A stretch of DNA of 29,439 nucleotides from a virus, in the IMG/VR virus record IMGVR_UViG_3300046012_000410, positions 1 through 29,439 of that record; one strand, given 5' to 3'. Position 1 is the first letter of the stretch, and every line of letters starts with the position of its first letter. Below the pieces are notes generated by a model. The model searched no databases, had not been told where the DNA came from, and saw nothing but the letters and a program-made list of their open reading frames with translations. The translations under genes and the position numbers were made by a program. Below are positions 7,047-15,513 of the stretch, piece after piece.

Positions 7047-9127
7047 CAGTTGGCACTCCTATTGCCGAGATTCCATCGTTTGACGTAATTGCGCTGAGGG
7101 CCGGCGAGCGGGTTCATCCACGACGCCGGATGACCGACGAAGGTATTGATGGTGTGACCGGTTTCAGTGCGTTCGCTGATCATGCGGAGGCCAGTGTTGC
7201 CTGCGCTCGACGGGCTCTTGGCGGCCGCCATCGCATCCTTTCGGATTTGCGTTTCGGCGACCCCAAGGGTGCTTTCGTCCAGCTTCGCCAGATCGATGTC
7301 CTTCCACGCCGGGCTGTGCGCCTGCATCGGGGCAAGAAGGCGGCGACGATAAGCCATCGGCATCTCGCCGGGCAGCGCTTGGCTGGCGCTGTCGCCGAGC
7401 GCGATCATGATCGGATTGGTGGCCGTCCATGTGGACGCAATCGTTGCATTGTCCGCGTCGGTACGAGCCTTCGGGATGAGATTCTGAAGCGCCTCAATCT
7501 GAGCCTGAAGGCCCGTGACCACGGCATCTTTGCGGGCCTCATCGGCGCGCTTTTCCTCTTCCTTCTTCTCATCCTCGGCGTCTTTGCGCTCTTCTTCCTT
7601 TTCGGAATCCTTACGCGCATCCTTGCGGTCTTCGCGCTTCTCGTCTTCCTCGGCATCCTTCCGAGAATCCTTTTTGTCGGCCGCCGTCTCTTCCGGTTTT
7701 CCGGCTTCCATGGCGTCCATGCGAGCGGTCACCGCATCCATGCGCTTCGTGACGTTGTCGCAGGCTTTCGTGATGGAATCGATGCCAGCAAGCAACCGCT
7801 CCATCTTGTCACCATCTTCATCTTTCCGAGCGTCAGCACGCGCCTGCTCGGACTTGTCTTCGGCGTCCTTGCGGGCGCGCTCTTCGTCGCTCATCGATGC
7901 ATCCTTTCTAGCTTCGATTGATTCAACACCAGCGGCGTCGCCGCCCTTGTCCCAAACGCCGCGGGGACAAATCGCGAGATGGTCGAGCAGAGCTGGCTTC
8001 CCTTCGACGAGAAGCTTGCTGCCGTCTTCCATTGTCAGTGGCACATTGGTCCCGCCGACGAACACAACGCCGGGAGATGTGGATAATTGGGTTTCAGACA
8101 TTGCCTGTGCGGCAAGTTCATTGAAAATCTTGGCAACCGCCCAGACTTCATCGCCCTTGATGTAAGGCAGGAAAATCGTACCAACGACGCGGCTGCTGAA
8201 TTCCTGGCCATCCAGCATGTTCCCTTCAGGGTGCTGGATGACGACCGGAAGTCCGTTGCAGCGCGCGAGAAATTCTGCGGTTAGATAATTCTCCGGTCGG
8301 CGATAAACGTATTCAGCTTCCCGTTTGATTTCGCCCGTCTCCGGATCTTTGACTTCATCCCGGTATGAGACATTCGTTCCGGTGACGCGGATCGCGAACA
8401 GCCAGATATTTTGATATTTCTGCGGGCTGACGAGACGGCCATCGGCAATGGATTGAGCAATCCCGAGCTCGTCCATCGTGAACCGATCGAGCGCGACCCG
8501 ACATCCAGGGTGAAGCGGCTCCGGCGGTTGATCGACGGGTGCCCAGGCATAGGCAACGTGCTCTCCCGACTTATCGATATCGGGGACGAATTGCTCGGCT
8601 CCGCGAAGCAGGAAGGTCGCAAAATCGACTCGCCCTTCCGCGACAATCGCATCACCGGACGGAACGCCACTGATGGGCAACGGCGCACCGCCGGCAGCGG
8701 TAATAGGACCGACCTCACCGGGAACAGGCGTAGGCACCGCGCCGGTTGTCTCGCGATTACTGATGCTCCGGACCCACGGCAGAAGCTTCGAAGCTTCCGC
8801 TTTGAATCCAGACTCTTCCTCGGTCTCCCGGATAGCGGCGTCAATCTGGCTTTCGCCATCTTCGAGACGACCGCCGGGAAAACACCACTCTCCGGGATTA
8901 TCGCCGCCGGGACCACGCTTAAGGAACAGTGCCCTACCGTCTTTATCGACGATGAGAATGCCAGCCGCTCGAATAAGCGCAGGACGCTGCTCCGACGATT
9001 GAGAAGCTCCACCCTGCGCATCGGCAGAGACAAATTCCTTGCCGACACTCTGCGGAATGCCGAGCGTGCTATTGCCGTGCGCCGCAGCCTCCATGGCGCG
9101 GTGTTGTTTTTCCGAAACGGAAGGCAT
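7046..9127 (-). CDS. NUDIX hydrolase + DUF2213 (prohead protease-like) + charged scaffold fusion
   Basis: A 693-residue fusion. Residues 1-36 form a small phage motif (KQHRAMEAAAHGNSTLGIP). Residues about 50-215 are a NUDIX domain with a complete NUDIX box at 86-108: G86, E92, R100, E101, E104, E105, G107. NUDIX enzymes hydrolyse nucleoside diphosphates linked to another group and need the RExxEE residues for metal binding. Residues about 235-400 resemble DUF2213, a phage head-maturation family (NGLPVVIQHPEGN, later STSPGV). Residues about 405-535 are a highly charged segment with repeated RKDA units, like a scaffold coiled coil, followed by a C-terminal capsid-interacting part. The start is fixed by GGAGG seven bases before ATG. 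It precedes the capsid genes, fitting a protease/scaffold that would also carry an enzyme into, or onto, the procapsid. Confidence 0.85.
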   Translation of the reverse strand: MPSVSEKQHRAMEAAAHGNSTLGIPQSVGKEFVSADAQGGASQSSEQRPALIRAAGILIVDKDGRALFLKRGPGGDNPGEWCFPGGRLEDGESQIDAAIRETEEESGFKAEASKLLPWVRSISNRETTGAVPTPVPGEVGPITAAGGAPLPISGVPSGDAIVAEGRVDFATFLLRGAEQFVPDIDKSGEHVAYAWAPVDQPPEPLHPGCRVALDRFTMDELGIAQSIADGRLVSPQKYQNIWLFAIRVTGTNVSYRDEVKDPETGEIKREAEYVYRRPENYLTAEFLARCNGLPVVIQHPEGNMLDGQEFSSRVVGTIFLPYIKGDEVWAVAKIFNELAAQAMSETQLSTSPGVVFVGGTNVPLTMEDGSKLLVEGKPALLDHLAICPRGVWDKGGDAAGVESIEARKDASMSDEERARKDAEDKSEQARADARKDEDGDKMERLLAGIDSITKACDNVTKRMDAVTARMDAMEAGKPEETAADKKDSRKDAEEDEKREDRKDARKDSEKEEERKDAEDEKKEEEKRADEARKDAVVTGLQAQIEALQNLIPKARTDADNATIASTWTATNPIMIALGDSASQALPGEMPMAYRRRLLAPMQAHSPAWKDIDLAKLDESTLGVAETQIRKDAMAAAKSPSSAGNTGLRMISERTETGHTINTFVGHPASWMNPLAGPQRNYVKRWNLGNRSAN

Positions 9128-9147
9128 GCGTCAGCCTCCCCCTTCAA

Positions 9148-9296
9148 GGATGGCGGCGGAATTGAACAGATAGGCGTGTAAACGCTAAAATCAGCGTATG
9201 TGACAGAATACGGCCGGTATTGGTTGGAAACTCAGGCTGGCGATGAGATCATCGTCGCTACGATTCCTTGAGCTAACGCGCACTACCAGCGCGCGC
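9148..9296. other. Non-coding gap between head genes with two short dyads
   Basis: A 149-base gap in an otherwise gapless late operon. It contains two small inverted repeats: ACGCT-6-AGCGT at 9182-9197 and CGATGA-2-TCATCG at 9241-9254. A GC-rich imperfect hairpin near 9280-9295 has no T-run. These could be operator or RNA structures that control the NUDIX/scaffold gene starting at 9127. A 23-codon GTG-started plus-strand frame at 9200-9271 is also present but unsupported. No convincing promoter could be read. Confidence 0.4.
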
Positions 9297-9740
9297 CTAC
9301 ACCACTTCCGTCGCAATGCAGGAGCCCTGAGACCCTTGCGTAACCACCGTCCCGTCGCTCAGCGTGGCTGACGCAACAAATCCATAGGTAACATTTGCAA
9401 TCCCCGGACCCCACTGCCGACGCACACCAGAGAGCGGCCAACCCGTCCCGTAGGGCGGAGCAAGGCCGTTCACAACTGCGGCCTCGCCGACCCAATGCAT
9501 GTTGGCGTCAGGATCGGTACCTTGGATCACATAAGCTGAGATCGAGAAAGTGTCGCTTATCGTAACATTCGCCGCTTGAAGCAGCCGGCCGAAATCAGCC
9601 CCTGCCCAGAACACCTGCGTGTCATCGAACGTCGCCAGCGGCAGCAAGACCTGCCCGCCCAGAGGCATGACCGGCAGCATCGAGGGCCAAGGTGTGCCGG
9701 GAAGCGTCGACCATGGATAGCAAAATGGATTGCCGCTCAT
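9297..9740 (-). CDS. Hypothetical structural protein
   Basis: A 147-residue protein beginning MSGNPFCYPWSTLPGTPWPS. It is rich in prolines and aromatics at the start and has a beta-rich C-terminal domain with the segment TYGFVASATLSDGTVVTQG, which resembles immunoglobulin-like or fibre-adaptor repeats of phage tails. It is co-transcribed with head genes, between the signal-peptide protein and the NUDIX/scaffold fusion. Function unknown; a head fibre or adaptor is a guess. Confidence 0.62.
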   Translation of the reverse strand: MSGNPFCYPWSTLPGTPWPSMLPVMPLGGQVLLPLATFDDTQVFWAGADFGRLLQAANVTISDTFSISAYVIQGTDPDANMHWVGEAAVVNGLAPPYGTGWPLSGVRRQWGPGIANVTYGFVASATLSDGTVVTQGSQGSCIATEVV

Positions 9741-9747
9741 ATCGGCA

Positions 9748-10374
9748 TCAATAGATGCTGAACAGATTGACGGACCACACGGAGTTCGCGATCGGCGTGA
9801 AGCCAGTCGTTACCTCAATCGTCCCATAAAGCGTTGTCGACGATCCGGGGCCACCTTGGAACCGCAACGGCTGGGCCAGGATATTCGAGCCAGAGCACTG
9901 GGCGTAATAACCCGGCGTTCCGTCCGTTGTGGGAGAAAAGGTCGAGCACGTCAGATAGCCGATGAATGACGGGAGATCGGCCTTATAGGGGCCGGCATAA
10001 GTGCTGCCGTCTGCTAGTCCGGTCAGCGTGGGGGTAGCCGAGAATAGGGAGACTTTGACCGCCGCGCCGGATGCCCCTGTATCGGTCGTCGCCACTCGCG
10101 CATCGATCAGAAGATCGCCATTGCCCGGCGTGGTGTTGTTGATCGTGATGGTAACGGGCGTCGCATTACCTGTCGTATTGCTGGCGAGAAGCTTAGTAAC
10201 GGACCCCGTCCCGTAACTCGTCATATTATTCGGACGCGTGATCGATCCGGTGCCGTTCGGACCGGGAACCTGAGCCAGTGTCGCGACGGGCGCGAAGATA
10301 AGGCCAGCGGCGATCAGCGCGACGGCGTGTTGCGCCCGCGGAAATGTAATAGCGGTCATTAGATCGATCCTCAT
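9748..10374 (-). CDS. Virion-module protein with an N-terminal signal peptide
   Basis: A 208-residue protein with a clear Sec-type signal: positive start, hydrophobic core AVALIAAGLIFAPVA and a likely cleavage after TLA (near residue 34). The mature part is rich in T, S, G and N and looks like a beta-sandwich with two cysteines (TCSTF and QCSGS) that could form a disulphide outside the cytoplasm. A signal peptide is unusual for a gene inside a head operon. The ATG at 10374 overlaps the previous stop by one base; an ATG at 10359 with AGGA in front is an alternative start. It could be a periplasmic or outer-surface factor such as a superinfection-exclusion protein, or a virion protein with a hydrophobic start. 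Confidence 0.68.
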   Translation of the reverse strand: MRIDLMTAITFPRAQHAVALIAAGLIFAPVATLAQVPGPNGTGSITRPNNMTSYGTGSVTKLLASNTTGNATPVTITINNTTPGNGDLLIDARVATTDTGASGAAVKVSLFSATPTLTGLADGSTYAGPYKADLPSFIGYLTCSTFSPTTDGTPGYYAQCSGSNILAQPLRFQGGPGSSTTLYGTIEVTTGFTPIANSVWSVNLFSIY

Positions 10375-11198
10375 CAGGCGACGCGCGTTCGCTCTAGCTC
10401 TGACCGCCCTTTAGCGGTCAGCATGTCATCAGGCAGTGATCGAAGCGCATAAAGATACGTGTACAGGCAGCGACAGAACGGCTCTTCCGCCGGTTCCGTG
10501 ATTTCGTCTGTGTAGCCCGCGCCTTTGTTCATCAGACCCTTATCGAACGCCCAACTACCGCGGATGGCATAGATCAAACCATCACGCTCCTTGTGATCTT
10601 CTCGATAATTATATCCGGGTTGGCGCCAATGACTTTTCCACCGAGCTGCAATCGCTCCGTTATCAACGGCAACGATATCGTTGATCGAGTATATGAGCTT
10701 GTGGCCCTGATCAATCGCAACGCGTCTGGCTTCGAAATTCATTTGCGCCAGCGGCTTTCGGACCTCGGCTTTGATCTTGTTCCGATCCGTTTGATCCGTG
10801 CCGCCTGCGGGAATAGACGTTGCCCAGCCAGAAAACCGCCTCAGTGTGTGGGCAATGGATTGCTGGCGGTTTAGCTTAATCAGGTCGGCAGAGGCCAATA
10901 TCCTCTTGTCGAGCTCCAATCGAAGCCGAGGCTTCAGCTTCTCAATGGTCCAGCGCTGAATGCCGGGATGATGTTTTAGAACACCCTGCTTTTCGACCAT
11001 GCGGCGGTAGATGTCCCGCATAGATCCTTTAAGCATCTCGTCCAGTTGCTGGACAGGAACTAATGTCGTCTCAGCCGCTTTCCTTAGTGCCGCTTGCCAC
11101 TTTGCAACGCGGCTGGAGTCGTCAAATCCGTGCTCGGCAATATCGGCAACGGCTGCGGTCAGGACTTCGTAGAATGAATCCTCACCGCTCCTTGCCAT
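10374..11198 (-). CDS. MuF/SPP1 gp7-like head morphogenesis protein
   Basis: A 274-residue protein. The C-terminal third (YNYREDHKERDG, IRGSWAFDKG, then EPFCRCLYTYLYALRSLP) carries the H-x-x-R-D-G and C-x-C pattern of the MuF minor head protein family. These proteins bind the portal and act during head assembly or DNA ejection. The N-terminal part is helical. It is encoded soon after the portal gene, as usual. Its start overlaps the 79-residue gene by 17 bases. Confidence 0.8.
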   Translation of the reverse strand: MARSGEDSFYEVLTAAVADIAEHGFDDSSRVAKWQAALRKAAETTLVPVQQLDEMLKGSMRDIYRRMVEKQGVLKHHPGIQRWTIEKLKPRLRLELDKRILASADLIKLNRQQSIAHTLRRFSGWATSIPAGGTDQTDRNKIKAEVRKPLAQMNFEARRVAIDQGHKLIYSINDIVAVDNGAIAARWKSHWRQPGYNYREDHKERDGLIYAIRGSWAFDKGLMNKGAGYTDEITEPAEEPFCRCLYTYLYALRSLPDDMLTAKGRSELERTRVA

Positions 11199-11421
11199 CA
11201 GGTTTAGTCCCTAGCGCCACGCGCTGCGCCGACATAAATTCATCTAGACATACTTCCAATGCCGCGAGGGTTTCGGCCCGGGCAATTTCAGCGGCTATCC
11301 AGTCACCGGTAGCGCATGCTGTTTGAAACCGCACCATCGCAGCGCGACACGATTCCGTCGCTCGCAGACACGCAGCGAGACCCTGCATTGCCGAAACAAT
11401 GTCAGAGAACATCTCTCCCAT
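11182..11421 (-). CDS. Small hypothetical protein between portal and MuF genes
   Basis: A 79-residue helical protein with several cysteines (residues about 18, 25, 36 and 58) and no clear metal motif. It starts three bases after the portal stop and overlaps the MuF-like gene by 17 bases, so it is translated as part of the head cluster. Function unknown. Confidence 0.6.
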   Translation of the reverse strand: MGEMFSDIVSAMQGLAACLRATESCRAAMVRFQTACATGDWIAAEIARAETLAALEVCLDEFMSAQRVALGTKPDGKER

Positions 11422-11424
11422 CAG

Positions 11425-12894
11425 CTATGCCGCGCGGAGACGATGCGCTTTTGCGCCTTCCGCTTCGACGGGTGACAGAGACATTTTCGGTTCGTCCTCA
11501 TCATCGGAGACGCCAAGCATATCGGGCGGCACATACTCCAACAAGGCATCGAAATCGATGTCCAATTGGGTCGGGAACAGAAGCTTTAGGGCGTTTAAGT
11601 TATCCTGCAACCATTCAAGAACACGCGCCTTGTTCTCCGGATCGATGGCCGGATTAGCCAGCATCACTTCGGCCGATGCAATCAGAGCGTCCAAGCGCAC
11701 CTTATCGGCCTTCGCCCGCTCACTCTCCGGTTCGATAAGGAATGACGGCCATTCTGCCGTAAACGCTTCCGTCCATTTGTAGAATGCCTCAGCGTACTCC
11801 ACGCCACCATACTGCTCAGAATATTCAGCCTGGATTGTCTTATAGAATTCCGGGTTCCAAGCACGGTACTGAACAATGCCGTCCATCCAATTGTAGACCG
11901 GAGCCATTTGCTCGCGGATATCGTCTATGAATTGGGCTTCTTTCTTCGCATCCTCGGAGCCCTCGCCGAAACCCTTCACAAAAGTTTCGTTATTGAGCCA
12001 CGTCGCCGGCATGTCCGAGCCCGAAGCAATATTCTTCAGGATATTTTCCCGAGCCATGCCATAGGCACCGTCGAGATTTTGCAGGTTGAGCGTCGTGATA
12101 TCGTCGGTGTCGCCGACCGAAATCACATTGCCGATTTCGGCCTCTTTGAGAATCGAGCGTTTGAAGCCAGTCAATCGAGCCCAGAGATTATCGGCCGCTG
12201 AACTGACCTGTTTGATCTTGGCGATGAATACGCCGGCCTTACGGGTCACCAGGTCATCCGTCACCATCGTATTAATAAAGGACTTCAGCGGGAACAAAAC
12301 CGTCTGATAAACAGACCTGCCGACGAATCCGAATGCCGACGACGTATATTCGATATAGATCGGTTCTCCGTGAAGGATTACCTCCGTGCGGCTCCGATGA
12401 TAGGTGACGCCATTTACCCGGATATCGTCATGCTTCTGGAAATCCAACGCATTTGGATCTTGGTTTAGCACCAATGAGCCGGCGGTATTCAGCGGGTCGA
12501 ACACGTTGAACGCGATCTTGCGTTTATAGAGCGTTTCCATGTCCGGAGGCTGGGACATATCTTCCCCCGGCTCCAGCAAAGCAATCGAGGCAATCCCATA
12601 AGCGCGGGACAGCTTCATCACATTGCGGATATTGCGCGTCGCGTTGAGGCGCAGCCACTCCTTGCGAAAGGCATCTTTAACTCGATCGGGCGCGCCGGGA
12701 ATCTCAATGGTGCGCTCTTGGCTCTGGGCCCGCTTGACAGGCGATTCTGTCATCTTCCCGCCAAGCGGGTGATAGACGAGGATCGTTTTACAAGTCTGGT
12801 AGCTGGGCTGATCCCCCGGAAGAATATCGGCAGCAGCCAAGAACTTCTGCAGCGCATTCCCGAGATTTGGACCGGTAATCGTGAATGCTGCCAT
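11425..12894 (-). CDS. Portal protein (DUF1073-like)
   Basis: A 489-residue protein. Typical portal features include the segment LSRAYGIASIALLEPGED, the block SGSDMPATWLNNETFVKG, and a helical C-terminal half with a closing acidic tail. The portal forms the ring at one capsid vertex through which DNA is packed and to which the tail attaches. It lies directly downstream of the large terminase and upstream of the MuF-like gene, which is the canonical order. Databases now label this domain family after the anti-CBASS protein Acb1, so automatic names may be misleading here; the position argues for portal. Confidence 0.85.
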   Translation of the reverse strand: MAAFTITGPNLGNALQKFLAAADILPGDQPSYQTCKTILVYHPLGGKMTESPVKRAQSQERTIEIPGAPDRVKDAFRKEWLRLNATRNIRNVMKLSRAYGIASIALLEPGEDMSQPPDMETLYKRKIAFNVFDPLNTAGSLVLNQDPNALDFQKHDDIRVNGVTYHRSRTEVILHGEPIYIEYTSSAFGFVGRSVYQTVLFPLKSFINTMVTDDLVTRKAGVFIAKIKQVSSAADNLWARLTGFKRSILKEAEIGNVISVGDTDDITTLNLQNLDGAYGMARENILKNIASGSDMPATWLNNETFVKGFGEGSEDAKKEAQFIDDIREQMAPVYNWMDGIVQYRAWNPEFYKTIQAEYSEQYGGVEYAEAFYKWTEAFTAEWPSFLIEPESERAKADKVRLDALIASAEVMLANPAIDPENKARVLEWLQDNLNALKLLFPTQLDIDFDALLEYVPPDMLGVSDDEDEPKMSLSPVEAEGAKAHRLRAA

Positions 12895-12905
12895 TCAAAC
12901 CTCGG

Positions 12906-14411
12906 TCAGAACCCGTCAGCGTTGCCTAGCGCGATCGCCACGCCATAACTAAAGCAATCGAGCAAATCGTCATCGCCCATGTCCTTCGTTCCGATATGGA
13001 ACCCAAGAATCTGGGACAGCAAATGGTTTTTAGAACTTCCCTTGTACGGCTTCACATGGTCATAGGCGGTTTGGCTAAACTTTACCATTTTACGGAAGAC
13101 GTAACCGCTGATATTGATCGCCCGTTCCACCTTGCCGACACTGGTTAGCTTGCTATCAATTGGTTGGGCCATCCAGCCGCGCCGTTGCGCTTGCTGCAAC
13201 AGGATCATGCCAGAGGCCTTATCCTCAACCCAGACGCCGACGCTGCCCACCCTGGCTTTCGTCGTGGCCGCGAATTCCTCTAATTGTTTGAACACCTGCG
13301 GCAACCACGTTTCGAGCAATGCCCCTTCGATTTGGACAATATCATAATCCAGAATTACGAGCGGGTGCCCGACATTCTTGGAGCGCGCCCAATAAATAAC
13401 AGCCGTTCCGTCATTATCCTTGCCGGTCTTCGTCGCAGAATCTATCGTTGCGAACACATAATCGCATAGACTCGGCATAGGCACAGGAGCGTGATTATCC
13501 CCGTTTTGAATAAGAAGGTCGTTTACAGAGAAGAATGACCCCTCAACTGGTCTCGGTCTCTGCTCATATAACGATGCCCAGTCGTAAGGCGACATAACCT
13601 TACGCATCTGGTCCAGAACCGGGCGCGGATAAGACTCTTCCCAGAGAGCTTTTCCGTTCTCGTCAATCGCTGGGAGAATAAGCTTCTCCCACTTATCGCC
13701 GCCATTTTCTTCCGCAGCCAGCAAACGCCCGGCTAAATCATCCTCGTGCCAGCGCGTCATCGTGAGGATGATCGCGCCGCCCGGCATCAGGCGGTTGTAG
13801 GCCGTACCCGAATACCAGTCCCAGGCTTTCTTGCGCTCGACCTCTCTTTCGGCCTCGGCCCGGCTCTTCACCGGATCATCGATCGAAAGGACATGAGCGC
13901 CGCGACCCGTAATGCCGCCGTCCAATCCGGCAGCGATATAGACGCCGCCCTGCTTAGTGTGCCACCGATTTTTCGCTTGGCTATCTGCCGCCAACGTGAC
14001 ACCCGGAAACAGCGCTCTGTATTCGGCCCCGTCGATCAGATTTCGAACCTGCCGCCCGAAGTCGAAAGCCAACTCCGCCGCATAGCTCGCCGAGATGAAT
14101 TGGTGGTTCGGATGCTTGGCCAAATAGTAGGCCGGGAAGCGTACCGAAACATGCTCACTCTTCCCATGCCGCGGCGGCATCGAGATCATGAGCCGCTTAA
14201 TATCACCTCGCTCTACCGCTTCGAGATGTCCCGCAATTATGTGATGGAATGAGGCCGGCCGATAATCAGGCTTTGTGTATTCAGTGAATGCGATCAGACC
14301 CGATCGCGCCTTTGCTCGGCGCTTCAGTTCCTTCGCCGCTATCTTCTGAGCCTGCGAACGCAGCAAGTTCCTCGTCGGTAAACTCGCTGATGTTTCGTTT
14401 GATGGTTGCAT
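12906..14411 (-). CDS. terL: Terminase large subunit
   Basis: A 501-residue packaging motor. Visible motifs are the Walker A-like SMPPRHGKSE, the Walker B segment HVLSIDDP, and the ATPase coupling block LTMTRWHEDD. The C-terminal nuclease half starts at YVFATIDSATKTGKDNDG and has later acidic residues (VEDKA, DDDLLDC). It translocates DNA into the procapsid and cuts it. I placed the start at ATG 14411, which overlaps the small terminase by 131 bases; a TTG at about 14366 with GAGG just in front is an alternative that keeps the family's helical N-terminus. No intein or frameshift is visible. Confidence 0.9.
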   Translation of the reverse strand: MQPSNETSASLPTRNLLRSQAQKIAAKELKRRAKARSGLIAFTEYTKPDYRPASFHHIIAGHLEAVERGDIKRLMISMPPRHGKSEHVSVRFPAYYLAKHPNHQFISASYAAELAFDFGRQVRNLIDGAEYRALFPGVTLAADSQAKNRWHTKQGGVYIAAGLDGGITGRGAHVLSIDDPVKSRAEAEREVERKKAWDWYSGTAYNRLMPGGAIILTMTRWHEDDLAGRLLAAEENGGDKWEKLILPAIDENGKALWEESYPRPVLDQMRKVMSPYDWASLYEQRPRPVEGSFFSVNDLLIQNGDNHAPVPMPSLCDYVFATIDSATKTGKDNDGTAVIYWARSKNVGHPLVILDYDIVQIEGALLETWLPQVFKQLEEFAATTKARVGSVGVWVEDKASGMILLQQAQRRGWMAQPIDSKLTSVGKVERAINISGYVFRKMVKFSQTAYDHVKPYKGSSKNHLLSQILGFHIGTKDMGDDDLLDCFSYGVAIALGNADGF

Positions 14412-14622
14412 TGATTTGCTGCGGAATGATGCGCCCGACCAGAGCGAGGAATGATGCGGGTGTGTCCAGCGCACGGTCCACGAGGTAGTTGATGCCACCA
14501 GCCTTATCCAAGGCCATCAGCACCATTTCCTTCACCTCGCGGGTAACCTTGTTCTCTGCGCCTTTCGGGCGGCCTTTGCCTGCGGCTGGGGGGCGCGTAC
14601 CCTTCGGGGCTCCTTTTGGCAT
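14281..14622 (-). CDS. terS: Terminase small subunit-like protein
   Basis: A 113-residue protein with a basic, glycine and proline-rich start (KGRPKGAENKVTREVKEMVL) followed by a short helical domain. This architecture is common to small terminases and terminase-associated DNA-binding proteins. Position directly before and overlapping the large terminase supports the role of recognising the packaging site. The start at 14622 has no strong ribosome binding site. Confidence 0.75.
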   Translation of the reverse strand: MPKGAPKGTRPPAAGKGRPKGAENKVTREVKEMVLMALDKAGGINYLVDRALDTPASFLALVGRIIPQQINATIKRNISEFTDEELAAFAGSEDSGEGTEAPSKGAIGSDRIH

Positions 14623-14866
14623 TGCTGTAAATCACACTTGTTTAGTGGACAATTCAATATCTTCCCAAAACGGGAATCGGATCACCATTGAGATGGCTTG
14701 GAAGATCCACACCGAATGGAACGTGCCGCTCGAATCAATCGCGCGGCCTTACGAGGCCGCGGCGTAATTGAAGGGCCTGAAATGAAAAGTGCCCGGCGCG
14801 TTTTTCAGCGGCCAGGCACAATTCCGATTAGCTATTAAGGAGACATGCCACAATTCGCTGGTCTGG
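14623..14866. other. Gene-free early/late boundary
   Basis: A 244-base stretch without a convincing gene. It contains the leftward terminator at 14785-14819 and a small dyad TTCCC-5-GGGAA at 14662-14676, close upstream of the small terminase gene. The late promoter is expected here but no clear -35/-10 pair can be read. A 24-codon plus-strand frame at 14693-14767 is present but not supported. The region could also hold the packaging (cos or pac) site, since it borders the terminase genes. Confidence 0.5.
14785..14819 (-). terminator. Leftward terminator ending the early operon
   Basis: On the minus strand a 9-bp stem (GTGCCTGGC pairing with GCCGGGCAC, one G-T pair) with a 13-base loop is followed by TTTT. 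It lies 48 bases after the last early gene stop, between replication genes and terminase genes, so it would insulate late genes or be the target of an antiterminator. Confidence 0.72.
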
Positions 14867-15481
14867 TCAAGCAGCTTTAGCGCGTGACTCTTCCAAATCG
14901 ACTAGCCGTTGTAGCCCGTCGCGCACCAGGGCGATTTCCCGCTCATCTGTCGCTCTCGGGAATAGCCCTTGTCGCCGCACCATAACGAGCCGGGGCATGC
15001 GGAGATATTGCGCGACGTTCTGAACCGCGGTGAGCATTTCACGGGACTGCCCGGGCGCACGAAGCGTGGCATACATTGCGGCGAGCCGAGCGGACGAGCG
15101 TATCTGTCCGGCGCTATCGCCGTCATGCGAGGACCGTGGGCTACCTACGCCCTCCCCTGATCCCGCCACCATGCGTTGGTAGACGGCCTCGCAACCGGCG
15201 AACGGTGCGCCGTATGCCGACCATGCCATCGAAGCGAAGTGCCAAGCCTTATCGCGCCGGGCCGATGCTTCCCGGGGGTCTTCACCAGCGTATGCGCTCA
15301 GCATGCCGAGCGAGAACATAACCTCGATCGGGAAGTCGACTGGCGTTTGCTCGTCACCGGAAAGTGCGAGCCGCTTTAAGCGCATCATGTCCGAACCCCT
15401 ATCAACTCGCTGCCGAAGGTCTCGTTTTTGCTCTGCCTTTGAACGCCGGGCGAGCCCGGCCTTGCGTCCCGATCGTGCCAA
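14867..15481 (-). CDS. Hypothetical protein, last gene of the early operon
   Basis: A 204-residue protein. It begins with a very basic stretch (SGRKAGLARRSKAEQKRDLR) and continues with helices containing FPIEVMFSLGMLSAYAGEDP and later SREMLTAVQNVAQYLRMPRL. No family could be named. Position just before the terminator and the small terminase gene suggests a DNA-binding late regulator or packaging helper, but this is only context. Confidence 0.6.
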   Translation of the reverse strand: MARSGRKAGLARRSKAEQKRDLRQRVDRGSDMMRLKRLALSGDEQTPVDFPIEVMFSLGMLSAYAGEDPREASARRDKAWHFASMAWSAYGAPFAGCEAVYQRMVAGSGEGVGSPRSSHDGDSAGQIRSSARLAAMYATLRAPGQSREMLTAVQNVAQYLRMPRLVMVRRQGLFPRATDEREIALVRDGLQRLVDLEESRAKAA

Positions 15482-15513
15482 TTGTCAGTTCCCCTTCTAT
15501 CCGTAGCTGAGTG

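Noticed and set aside
7130-7921. Plus-strand frame of 263 codons with hydrophobic runs
   Set aside because: The L/F-rich stretches are the antisense of the RKDA/E-rich repeats in the scaffold, not a real membrane protein.
8281-9147. 288-codon minus-strand frame overlapping the NUDIX region
   Set aside because: S and R-rich, out of frame with the NUDIX fusion that has a perfect NUDIX box and ribosome binding site.
9200-9271. 23-codon plus-strand ORF with GTG start in the head-operon gap
   Set aside because: The translated sequence looks protein-like (YGRYWLETQAGDEIIVATIP) but there is no ribosome binding site, no partner gene and no ATG; too short to support.
11425-12894. Naming the portal gene as an anti-CBASS (Acb1) factor
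   Set aside because: Acb1 shares a family label with DUF1073, but gene order (after terL, before MuF), length and sequence blocks fit a portal.
14693-14767. 24-codon plus-strand ORF in the early/late gap
   Set aside because: Only a weak GAG upstream, isolated on the opposite strand; no further evidence.
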